Shown here piece by piece: positions 1 to 7,566 of a stretch of 48,018 nucleotides of DNA. The position numbers were made by a program, and so were the translations under genes. The notes beneath the pieces are model-generated. The model did not search any database, was not told where the DNA came from, and saw only the letters and a list, made by a program, of their open reading frames with translations. Source of the stretch: Elusimicrobiota bacterium (GTDB lineage Bacteria > CG03 > SLGR01 > JAFGSA01); contig JAFGSA010000041.1 in assembly GCA_016934855.1 (NCBI GenBank), forward strand, positions 1 through 48,018. Direction: 5' to 3'. The first letter of the stretch is position 1, and every line of letters starts with the position of its first letter.

Positions 1-1
1 C

Positions 2-547
2 AGGCTTTACGGGGAGACCCGGCAGGCCCGCTACCTGGAAGAGTCCAGGGCGCTTGTCAACTGGGTGGTCTCCAGAAAGACCCCTTACCACGCCTGGCAT
101 TACACGGACCCGGGATCAACTTCCGGTATCGGACACGACAACTACCATACCGGCGGGATACTCGACGGCATAGGAGATTATATCGAGAACACGCAGGATT
201 ACGGGTTTATGGACGTATACCTTAACGGGCTGAAGTTCTACGCTGACCGGCTTTTTACCGATTCCGGCGCGCCGAAACTCACTGACAGGAAGAAGTATCC
301 TCTGGATATCCACGGCGCCGCGCAGGGGATATTGACCTTTGCAAAAGCCTCTAAATTCAACCGCTCGTTCCTGGATCTCGCTTCCAGCATAGCCCTGTGG
401 GGCATATCCGGCATGCAGGACAGCCGGGGATACTTCTATTACAGGAAACACAGGCTGTTTACCTTAAAGTATCTGCTGATGCGCTGGAACAACTCCTGGA
501 TGGCCTGGGCTCTATCGGAACTTCTCGCGAGGCACCATGGGACTTAA
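2..547 (+). CDS. C-terminal part of an alpha/alpha-toroid (six-hairpin-like) protein of a glycan cluster
   Basis: The reading frame is open from base 2, so the 5' end lies outside the window; 181 residues are visible. They are rich in Trp, Tyr and His, with a Tyr-His-Thr-Gly-Gly segment followed by Leu-Asp-Gly, and a Pro-Leu-Asp-Ile-His-Gly-Ala-Ala-Gln segment. This resembles the six-hairpin glycosidase-like toroid proteins common in exopolysaccharide clusters, some of which are wrongly labelled delta-aminolevulinic acid dehydratase in databases. The reaction is unknown; binding or modification of a polysaccharide is a family-level inference. Its last 11 bases overlap the next methyltransferase gene, so the two are probably co-translated. 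Confidence 0.6.
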   Translation, partial: RLYGETRQARYLEESRALVNWVVSRKTPYHAWHYTDPGSTSGIGHDNYHTGGILDGIGDYIENTQDYGFMDVYLNGLKFYADRLFTDSGAPKLTDRKKYPLDIHGAAQGILTFAKASKFNRSFLDLASSIALWGISGMQDSRGYFYYRKHRLFTLKYLLMRWNNSWMAWALSELLARHHGT

Positions 548-1235
548 GGACCTGAAGAGCACGCGGGAGATCAGCCGGCTCTGGGACGACAAGTTCCTTT
601 CTTACATTAAATGCGCGGCGCCGGATATAAACAGGTTCGCTCTTCCCTCCAGGTACCTGCCGGACAGGAATTCGAAGATACTGGATGCCGGCTGCGGCCC
701 CGGCAACCACATGGCTATGTTTTCATCTCTTTCCGGAGATATTTACGGGATAGACATCAGCCCCAGGATGGCAGAACACGCTTCGGCTTACGGGAAAGTA
801 TCGGTCGGGGACGTCAGGGACCTCCCGTACGGTGACGGTGAATTCGATTATATCCTGAGCTACCTGGTGATAAACCACTGCCCCTTCTGGCGCTCCGGGA
901 TCTCGGAGATGGCGAGGGTTCTGAATAAAGGCGGGCGGATCGTCCTGGTCGTGCCCAATCTGTGGAGCGTTAGGACCGTAATAAGAAAGACGGGCATGTT
1001 CCTGAAAAAATACTCGATGGGATACTGTTCTCATTTCACGCGCGGACTTATAGCAGGCGAGGCGCGCAGGCACGGGCTGAAGCTCGAGTCTTCGGATTCA
1101 TGGGTCAAACATCCCGATCCGGAAGACAGGTATATACAAATATATTATTTTTCTTATTATATAGATAAGGCCATAAACAAGCTGGCAGGCTTCTGGGGGG
1201 AATACCTGGTAGCCGGCCTGAGAAAGACTTCATGA
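537..1235 (+). CDS. Class I SAM-dependent methyltransferase
   Basis: A 232-residue protein with a Rossmann methyltransferase core. Motif I (ILDAGCGPG, residues 48-56) binds S-adenosylmethionine, and an acidic GIDIS strand follows where the ribose hydroxyls are bound. Later come a VGDVRDLPY segment and a VLNKGGRIVLVVPN strand, both typical of the Methyltransf_11/25 families. The ATG lies inside the end of the preceding gene (11-base overlap) and only 7 bases separate its stop from the radical SAM gene. The context suggests methylation of a sugar or lipid-linked glycan, but the sequence does not show the substrate. A small-molecule methyltransferase acting elsewhere is possible. Confidence 0.85.
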   Translation: MGLKDLKSTREISRLWDDKFLSYIKCAAPDINRFALPSRYLPDRNSKILDAGCGPGNHMAMFSSLSGDIYGIDISPRMAEHASAYGKVSVGDVRDLPYGDGEFDYILSYLVINHCPFWRSGISEMARVLNKGGRIVLVVPNLWSVRTVIRKTGMFLKKYSMGYCSHFTRGLIAGEARRHGLKLESSDSWVKHPDPEDRYIQIYYFSYYIDKAINKLAGFWGEYLVAGLRKTS

Positions 1236-1242
1236 TCAGCGT

Positions 1243-2691
1243 ATGAAAAAAAATGTAGTTCTGATATACCCCAGGCTCTCGATACAGAGCAGGACCTTTC
1301 TGCAGACCCCGTTCGCGCTGGTGGTGATAGCCCCTTATCTCGAAAAAGCTGGCTACGAAGTCAGGATAATAGACATACGGACCGAACCCGACTATAAGGA
1401 CGCCATCATAGACAGCATCGACGACAATACCCTGTTCGCCGGAATAAGCTCCATGACCGGATCGCAGCTCAGAAGCGCCATAGACGCGTCGAAGTTCATA
1501 AAGAGCAGGTTCGATGTACCCGTGGTATGGGGAGGAATACACGCCACACTCATGCCGCTGCAGGTTATGGAGAACGCCTACGTAGATATTGTCGCATCCG
1601 GCGAAGGGGAAAATAATGTCGTCCCTCTGGCGAGAGCTCTGGACAGGCAGATACGCCTGGAAGACGTACCCGGGTTATATTACAGGGACGGTTCGGAAAT
1701 AGTAAACACGGGACCCGCGGACCTTTTCGACATGGACAAATCGCTCCCGCCGGCCTGGCATCTTATCGATATGTCCAGGTATAACAATTTCGGCATGCAG
1801 ATAGGCCGGGGATGCCCGTTTCCCTGCGAGTACTGTTACAACGTCGTATATAACAGGCAGAGATGGCGGACGAAGCCGCTGCCGATGATCTTTGAGGAGA
1901 TAACCTGCCTCGTCGAGAAGTACGGCGTCAAGACGATATTCTTCTACGATGATAATTTCTTCACCAGCAGGCAGCGCGTCGAGGCCATCTGCCGCTTCAT
2001 ACTTGAGAAAAAGTATGATATAAGATGGTACACGACATGCCGGTCGGACTACTTTGCGTCATACGGGCCGGATTTCTTCAAGCTGATGAGAGCGAGCGGC
2101 TGCGATACGCTCGCCATCGGTGTTGAATCCGGCTCCCAGAGGATTCTTGACATGCTTCAGAAAAAAGAGACGGTCGAAGACAGTGTCTGCATGGCGCGCA
2201 TAACCCGCGATACAGGCATCATCCCCGAATGCGGCTTCATGATAGGCATCCCGGGAGAGACAGAGGAAGACCGCCTCAAGACTTACGATTTCATGGACAG
2301 GCTGACGTCGATCAACAGGAACGCCTATATAACATCGCTGGCCATATACACCCCTTACCCCGGAGCGCCGCTCATAGAAAAAATAAAAAAAGAGTACGGG
2401 TTCAGGATGCCGGAAAAGCTCGAAGACTGGATAGATTACAACTTCCATAACTGCAACTTCGACTGGATAAGCCGCAGCCAGAAACGCATGCTGGTAGCGA
2501 TATCCTATATCCCGAGATTCGTTTTCTGGAAGAAGAAGCTCAGGGAAAGGTATGTAAATTTCTGGCTCCTCCCCTTTTATTACTTCATGACCTGGACAGC
2601 GGGACTCAGGTGGAGACACAGGTATTTCGGCTTTCCCGTGGAATACGTCATACTCAACTGGTTTTTAAAGGTAAGGAACAGGCTTTCATAG
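1243..2691 (+). CDS. B12-binding-domain radical SAM protein
   Basis: A 482-residue protein with two domains. The first ~150 residues look like a cobalamin-binding Rossmann fold (a VVWGGIHATLMP strand-loop and an ASGEGE segment). Cys191, Cys195 and Cys198 then form the CxxxCxxC cluster motif of radical SAM enzymes, in the order expected of the B12-binding radical SAM class. The DxHxxG base-off motif is not visible, so cobalamin may bind without a histidine ligand. The last ~70 residues are hydrophobic and aromatic, suggesting membrane association. Such enzymes methylate unactivated carbons or rearrange lipids and sugars. Lying between two methyltransferases in a glycan cluster, it probably modifies a sugar or lipid carrier. 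The family is clear, the reaction is not. Confidence 0.9.
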   Translation: MKKNVVLIYPRLSIQSRTFLQTPFALVVIAPYLEKAGYEVRIIDIRTEPDYKDAIIDSIDDNTLFAGISSMTGSQLRSAIDASKFIKSRFDVPVVWGGIHATLMPLQVMENAYVDIVASGEGENNVVPLARALDRQIRLEDVPGLYYRDGSEIVNTGPADLFDMDKSLPPAWHLIDMSRYNNFGMQIGRGCPFPCEYCYNVVYNRQRWRTKPLPMIFEEITCLVEKYGVKTIFFYDDNFFTSRQRVEAICRFILEKKYDIRWYTTCRSDYFASYGPDFFKLMRASGCDTLAIGVESGSQRILDMLQKKETVEDSVCMARITRDTGIIPECGFMIGIPGETEEDRLKTYDFMDRLTSINRNAYITSLAIYTPYPGAPLIEKIKKEYGFRMPEKLEDWIDYNFHNCNFDWISRSQKRMLVAISYIPRFVFWKKKLRERYVNFWLLPFYYFMTWTAGLRWRHRYFGFPVEYVILNWFLKVRNRLS

Positions 2692-2697
2692 GCAGCC

Positions 2698-3462
2698 ATG
2701 ATAGGAAAAGAACTTGTTCACGATGACTCGCTTTCGCTGGCGGAAAAAGCCTACATATCGGTCTTCGGCGTGCCGGTCAGCGGGCTCAGGATAAGAGCCA
2801 GGAGGATCCTCCCTGTTATAGATGGGATGCGGTTCGGTTCCCTTCTTGACGTAGGGTGCGGCTCCGGCATCTTTTCCATGGAGATAGCCAAGCGCCGACC
2901 TGACGCCCGGATCACCGGGATAGACAGTGATCCTTCGCTGGTAGAAAAAGCCTCGGCCATAGCGGACAGGGCCGGGCTATCCAACTGCAGCTTTTCCGTA
3001 CAGGACGTCCTTGGACTTGCGGAAACAGCTAAGTACGACGCCGTCCTGTGCGTAGACAACCTTGAGCATATAGAAGACGATCTCCTCGCGCTGAAGAAAA
3101 TATACGCGGTGCTTAAGAACGGCGGCACCGGCATCTTCCATGTGCCGGGTTATTACCGCAGGTGGCTCTTTTTCGGGAAATCTGTCAACTTCGACGTCGA
3201 AGGACACGTAAGGCCGGGATATCTAGCGGAAGACATAAAGGAAAAATTGGAATCAGCCGGCTTTCGGATAACGGATATACACTATACCTACGGTTTTCTC
3301 GAGACCGTGACCAACAACATATCCTATCTCGTTACGCGCGCCAGGAAGAAAAACAGGTTCCTGTACGCGCCGCTTTTTCCTTTACTGAACATGGTTGCGT
3401 ATTTCGGCCGCGGCAGCAGGCCCGCCTGGGGGGCGGGGATCCTGATAAAGGTCACAAAGTGA
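2698..3462 (+). CDS. Class I SAM-dependent methyltransferase
   Basis: A 254-residue methyltransferase with motif I LLDVGCGSG (residues 49-57) and an acidic GIDSD loop after strand 2. A VLCVDNLEHIEDD segment matches the motif II/III region of Methyltransf_11/23 enzymes, and a VLKNGGTGIFHVPG strand follows. The ATG lies 6 bases after the radical SAM stop. The next gene starts at a GTG whose last two bases overlap this stop codon. Sequence similarity to the methyltransferase at 537-1235 is limited to the shared fold, so they are probably not a recent duplication. The substrate is unknown; a glycan or lipid target is inferred from position. Confidence 0.87.
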   Translation: MIGKELVHDDSLSLAEKAYISVFGVPVSGLRIRARRILPVIDGMRFGSLLDVGCGSGIFSMEIAKRRPDARITGIDSDPSLVEKASAIADRAGLSNCSFSVQDVLGLAETAKYDAVLCVDNLEHIEDDLLALKKIYAVLKNGGTGIFHVPGYYRRWLFFGKSVNFDVEGHVRPGYLAEDIKEKLESAGFRITDIHYTYGFLETVTNNISYLVTRARKKNRFLYAPLFPLLNMVAYFGRGSRPAWGAGILIKVTK

Positions 3463-4499
3463 AAATACTCATAGAGATAGGACACCCTGCGCATACTCAT
3501 TTTTTCAGGGGCATAATAAGACTGCTGCGCGAACACGGCCATGATATAACGGTCGTTACGCGCAATAAGGAGATGACTGACAGGCTGCTTGACCGCATGG
3601 GCATAGAATATATTTCTCTCGGGAACCCGGCTTCCACTAAAACCGGGCTCATGGCGGAGCTCCTGGCCAGGTGGATCAGGATATTTTCCATAATAAAGAG
3701 ACGCGGAATAGTCCTGGCGGCCAGCATCTCCGGCATATCCACCGCTTTTCCCTCTTGGCTCGCGGGGATAAGGAACATTACTTTTACGGATACTGAGGAC
3801 GCTGCGCTGACTAACCGCATATCCTTCCCGTTCTCGTCTCTTGTGGTGACGCCTGGATTCTACCTGAAGGACATAAAGAAAAAACACATCAGGTACGCGG
3901 GGCTTCAGGAACTTGCGTATCTCAAGGATTTTGACGCCGCAGGCGTTTACGGTTTCAGGAAGTCCCACGGCCTGGACTCGGAATACTGCGTCGTGAGGCT
4001 GATCGCGTACGACGCGGTTCACGACTGGTCCATATCCAGGATGACCAGGGGAGATCTTGACCGCCTCATTGAAACCCTGAAGCCGTTCGGGAGGGTGATC
4101 ATCCTGAGCCAGAGAGAACTGCCCGAGGAGTATTCCCGATTCAGGCTCGATTTCGACTGCGACAAGGTTCACTACCTGCTCGCGGGCAGCAGTATTTTCA
4201 TAGGCGAGAGCCCTACCATGGCGGTAGAATCATCCATGCTCGGCGTCCCCGCTTTCCTCCTTTCCCAGAGGCACCCCGTACTCGGGAACATGGTGAATCT
4301 CGAATCCCGGCACAGGCTCCTTGAGAATTTCTCGGATTTCGAAAGCCTCCACGAAAGGCTGCTGAAAATAGGAGATATTAAAGCTTTCGGCAAAGAATGG
4401 AAAGCCCGTTCCGAAATCTTCGTTAAGAGTACGGACGATATCAACCGGATCGCCGCGGAACTGATCGAAAAAGGGATGAACGGCGCATGTGCGGGATAA
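3459..4499 (+). CDS. DUF354 family (MurG/WecB-like GT-B fold) protein
   Basis: I place the start at the GTG at 3459, overlapping the methyltransferase stop (GTGA). The frame is open further upstream, but that part lies inside the preceding gene and reads as non-protein-like basic sequence. The 346-residue product begins VKILIEIGHPAHTHFFRGII, the typical N-terminus of DUF354 proteins, which resemble GT-B glycosyltransferases and UDP-GlcNAc 2-epimerases. A C-terminal glycine/serine-rich segment (GESPTMAVESSMLGVPAFLL) fits the nucleotide-sugar site of this fold. These genes often lie in surface polysaccharide clusters, as here. It ends 13 bases inside the amidotransferase gene. Probable role: sugar transfer or activated-sugar chemistry, not proven. 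Confidence 0.8.
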   Translation: MKILIEIGHPAHTHFFRGIIRLLREHGHDITVVTRNKEMTDRLLDRMGIEYISLGNPASTKTGLMAELLARWIRIFSIIKRRGIVLAASISGISTAFPSWLAGIRNITFTDTEDAALTNRISFPFSSLVVTPGFYLKDIKKKHIRYAGLQELAYLKDFDAAGVYGFRKSHGLDSEYCVVRLIAYDAVHDWSISRMTRGDLDRLIETLKPFGRVIILSQRELPEEYSRFRLDFDCDKVHYLLAGSSIFIGESPTMAVESSMLGVPAFLLSQRHPVLGNMVNLESRHRLLENFSDFESLHERLLKIGDIKAFGKEWKARSEIFVKSTDDINRIAAELIEKGMNGACAG

Positions 4500-6388
4500 T
4501 CGGATACTGGAACATCGATTCCGGCCTTGTGGGGCTTGAGGGACTCCTCAGGTATATCAGCCACAGGGGCCCGGACGACCATTCTATAACCGAAGATAAA
4601 ACATGGGGACTTGGGCACCACAGGCTGTCGGTAATCGACCTGGAGACGGGCGGCCAGCCTATTGTCAGCGAAGACGGGCTGATATACCTTGTGTCCAACA
4701 ACGAGATATATAATTACAGGGAACTCCGTTCGGAACTCGAGGAAAGAGGGATCGTCTTCAGGACACGTTCGGACACGGAGGTCATACTGCGCGCCTACCA
4801 GACATGGAAGGAAGACTGCTTCGAAAAGTTCCTGGGCATGTTCGCGGTGGCGATAATAGACAGATCCAGGAATGTCTGCATACTCGCCAGGGACCACCTG
4901 GGCATCAAACCACTGCATATTGCCCGCTACAAGGGCGGGATATTTTTCTCGACCAACATCAAACCTTTCCTCGCTCTGCCTGATTTCGCCAGGCAGCTGG
5001 ACGAGGACGCCTTCCGTGTTTTCATGAACCTCAGATATATACCCGGCAACGACACCCTTTTCAAAGGTATCCGCAGGATCGATCCGGGATCGGTGACCAC
5101 TGTATCTAAGGACGGCACCGCCTCTACCCGAAAATATTTTTCCCTGGGTAGACACGCAGCGGATAAGCCCGCTTCCTCCGAAGAAGCCGCCGAACGGCTG
5201 CTCTCTCATATAGATGAATCTGTCAAAAGACACCTGGTATCCGATGTCGAGGTCGGGCTCTATCTGTCGGGCGGCATGGATTCGGCCACCCTGGCCTCTT
5301 TTGCGGCCGGCCACAACAGCCGGATAAGGTCTTTCTGCATGAATTTCGGAGAACCGACCGACGAGGGAGAAGACGCCGCTATCGCGGCAGCACACATCGG
5401 AATTAACCACACGAATCTCCGCGTAGGGGAGAATCCGCTGAGGTTCCTTCCCGAAGTGATCTGGCATGTGGAAGAACCCAAGGTCAACTGCATCCAGGGG
5501 TACCTCCTTGCAAAGCATGTTTCCAGGCACGTTAAGGTAGTGCTGTCCGGCCTCGGCGGCGACGAGCTGTTCGCGGGATATATCAATAACGATATACTGT
5601 ATCCCTGCGCTCTTCTTGCCGGCATTGCCAGGATGAAGACATCGAAGCACCTGTTCAGCATGAACTCCGTCCTTCAGTCGGCGCTCCGTAACCCGTCGCT
5701 GGACAAGAAATTCAGGATAATGGATCTTTCTCTTTCGCTTTTCGATCCCCTCAGGTCCTACTCTCTTCTAAGAAACTGTTTTGACCACAGCCGATACCTG
5801 ACTTCGTCTATATTCGGCGGCAAGTATGCCGCTGACGACCTTTCATACAGGACTCTCGGGGGTTTCTACGATCCGGGCAGCCGCGATATCATCGGAGAGC
5901 TGCTGCTCCTGGAGATGAAGACCAAGCTTATAAACGATTTCCTCCTCACGGAAGACCGCGTATCGATGGCACACGGACTGGAAGTAAGGGTGCCTCTCCT
6001 CGACCGAAAACTTGTGGAATTCGCCCTCTCCATACCCACTCCCATGAAATATTCTTTCCTGAGGAAAAAGAAGATACTTAAAAAAGCTGTCACGGACCGT
6101 TTGCCCGGACGGATACTCAGCAAGAAAAAATGGGGTTTTTCCTTCAACCCCTATTACCAGTTTTCCAAGGATTTGAAGACGATAGCCGGCTCCGTCCTGA
6201 CCAGGGACAGGGTCGAAAGCCAGGGACTATTCTCATACCGGTGGATCAGGCAGGTGCTTGACGCCAGGCCGGATCCCGGCATGAGGTGGCATTACTTCAA
6301 TCTCTGGGTCATGGCGGGATTCACCCTGTGGCACGACATGTTCATCGCGGATTTCAGTAAAGACCAGCCGGGGCCCCTGGACCTATGA
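4487..6388 (+). CDS. asnB: Glutamine-hydrolysing asparagine synthase-type amidotransferase
   Basis: A 633-residue protein of normal length for the family. It begins MCGIIGYWN, giving the N-terminal nucleophile Cys2 of class II glutamine amidotransferases after Met removal. The synthetase half has the PP-loop SGGMDS (261-266), a GLGGDE motif (355-360) and a RVPLLDRKLVEFA segment. It uses ATP and glutamine to amidate a carboxylate. Free-standing AsnB makes asparagine, but homologues inside polysaccharide clusters often amidate uronic acids, and the surrounding genes favour that reading. It overlaps the preceding gene by 13 bases and the next by 4 (ATGA), so it is translationally coupled on both sides. 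Confidence 0.93.
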   Translation: MCGIIGYWNIDSGLVGLEGLLRYISHRGPDDHSITEDKTWGLGHHRLSVIDLETGGQPIVSEDGLIYLVSNNEIYNYRELRSELEERGIVFRTRSDTEVILRAYQTWKEDCFEKFLGMFAVAIIDRSRNVCILARDHLGIKPLHIARYKGGIFFSTNIKPFLALPDFARQLDEDAFRVFMNLRYIPGNDTLFKGIRRIDPGSVTTVSKDGTASTRKYFSLGRHAADKPASSEEAAERLLSHIDESVKRHLVSDVEVGLYLSGGMDSATLASFAAGHNSRIRSFCMNFGEPTDEGEDAAIAAAHIGINHTNLRVGENPLRFLPEVIWHVEEPKVNCIQGYLLAKHVSRHVKVVLSGLGGDELFAGYINNDILYPCALLAGIARMKTSKHLFSMNSVLQSALRNPSLDKKFRIMDLSLSLFDPLRSYSLLRNCFDHSRYLTSSIFGGKYAADDLSYRTLGGFYDPGSRDIIGELLLLEMKTKLINDFLLTEDRVSMAHGLEVRVPLLDRKLVEFALSIPTPMKYSFLRKKKILKKAVTDRLPGRILSKKKWGFSFNPYYQFSKDLKTIAGSVLTRDRVESQGLFSYRWIRQVLDARPDPGMRWHYFNLWVMAGFTLWHDMFIADFSKDQPGPLDL

Positions 6389-7566
6389 CGGGAAAATATC
6401 TATTGAACGCCGTGCGCAGCTGGGCTCTATGGACCGGAAGGCGCCGGTATATTGAAGAGGCATTTTCCGCGGAAAATGCCTGTTTCAAGTGGATCAACGG
6501 CAGCCTGATGGAAAAGTTCCGCCTCATCGCCTCGTCTTTATATTTCCCGCTGTCGGAAAATTATAAAGGGATCAATGACGCCCTGAAGGATCCCTGGGTA
6601 GACTCCGTCTATGCCGATATCGCCTCGGAGCTCGGCACCGAACCTGCGCCGCTCTATCCCTCGGGGCAGAGTTACGCCCTGATCGTCACACATGATATGG
6701 ACAGGATAAGGAAGACCTACCAGGGCGCAGCAGCGGCTCTAAAGGGAAAAAAGTACTTCAGCGCGTTTCCCGTTCTCCTGCGCGACTGTCTGGCAGCGTT
6801 CCTGTTTCCGGCAAGGAACAGTTACTGTAATTTCGGCAGGCTCCGTCAGCTTGCGTCGGACTGCGGCGTCCCTCTTACCCTTTTCATCCTGCAGGAGAAG
6901 ACGGACATACGCAAGCTCTTTAAACTGGGCCCGGGGAACTTATTCGGCACTTACAGTCTGAAAAAGATTAAAGTCCGGGTCGAGGAACTTCTTGACGGTC
7001 CCGTAGAACCGGGTATACATCCGTCATTCACGGCGGCTTGCGACGCCCGTCAGCTTAAAAAGGAGCTGTCCTCCCTGAGGAAGATAATAAACCATCCCAA
7101 GACAGCGGATATCGGGGCGAGGAACCATTACCTGGCCTTCTGCGAAGACACGCCCGCGATACAGCTTGAATCCGGACTGCTCTATGACTCCACGATGGGA
7201 TTCAATTTTACCAGCGCCTTCAGATGCGGGACGGCTTTCCCTTTCTGCCTGGCGGCAGGCCCGGGCGCCCGGGAAATCCTGCTCGAGCTGCCTCTTCATA
7301 TAATGGACACCGCGCTCGCATACCGCTCGGTTGATCCGGATTCGGGCTCGAAAATCATCGGTGACATAACCGACAGGATAAAAAAGACCCACGGGGTCCT
7401 GACAGTGAACTGGCATTTCAGGTACATCAATCCCTCGGAAGAAAAGGAGAGATACGGTCTCCTCAGAAGTATAATAGAAAAAGCAAAGAAGGACGGGGCC
7501 TGGGTCACCACCCCGCAGGCGATGTGCAGATGGTGGAATCATGAAAGACAGGAAAAAACAGGCTGA
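6385..7566 (+). CDS. Polysaccharide deacetylase family protein (NodB-like)
   Basis: A 393-residue protein starting at the ATGA overlap with the amidotransferase gene. The metal-site motif HDMD (His103-Asp104-Met-Asp106) is followed by HPS at 212-214, preceded by a Pro-Gly-Ile segment. Near the C-terminus a VNWHFRYINP segment holds the late conserved histidine. The region with NHYLAF and DSTMGF matches a subfamily of cluster-encoded deacetylases with long N-terminal extensions. It would remove N- or O-acetyl groups from a sugar using a divalent metal. No signal peptide is obvious, so action in the cytoplasm on a lipid-linked precursor is plausible. The next gene starts 26 bases before its stop. 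Confidence 0.78.
   Translation: MTGKYLLNAVRSWALWTGRRRYIEEAFSAENACFKWINGSLMEKFRLIASSLYFPLSENYKGINDALKDPWVDSVYADIASELGTEPAPLYPSGQSYALIVTHDMDRIRKTYQGAAAALKGKKYFSAFPVLLRDCLAAFLFPARNSYCNFGRLRQLASDCGVPLTLFILQEKTDIRKLFKLGPGNLFGTYSLKKIKVRVEELLDGPVEPGIHPSFTAACDARQLKKELSSLRKIINHPKTADIGARNHYLAFCEDTPAIQLESGLLYDSTMGFNFTSAFRCGTAFPFCLAAGPGAREILLELPLHIMDTALAYRSVDPDSGSKIIGDITDRIKKTHGVLTVNWHFRYINPSEEKERYGLLRSIIEKAKKDGAWVTTPQAMCRWWNHERQEKTG

Noticed and set aside
3162..3458. 99-codon N-terminal extension of the DUF354 protein
   Set aside because: Lies inside the methyltransferase gene and is basic, non-homologous sequence; the GTG at 3459 gives the standard DUF354 start.
4172..5650. 492-codon open frame on the - strand opposite the asparagine synthase gene
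   Set aside because: It mirrors the codons of a convincing AsnB on the other strand, has no recognisable domain, and would break a tightly overlapped + strand operon.
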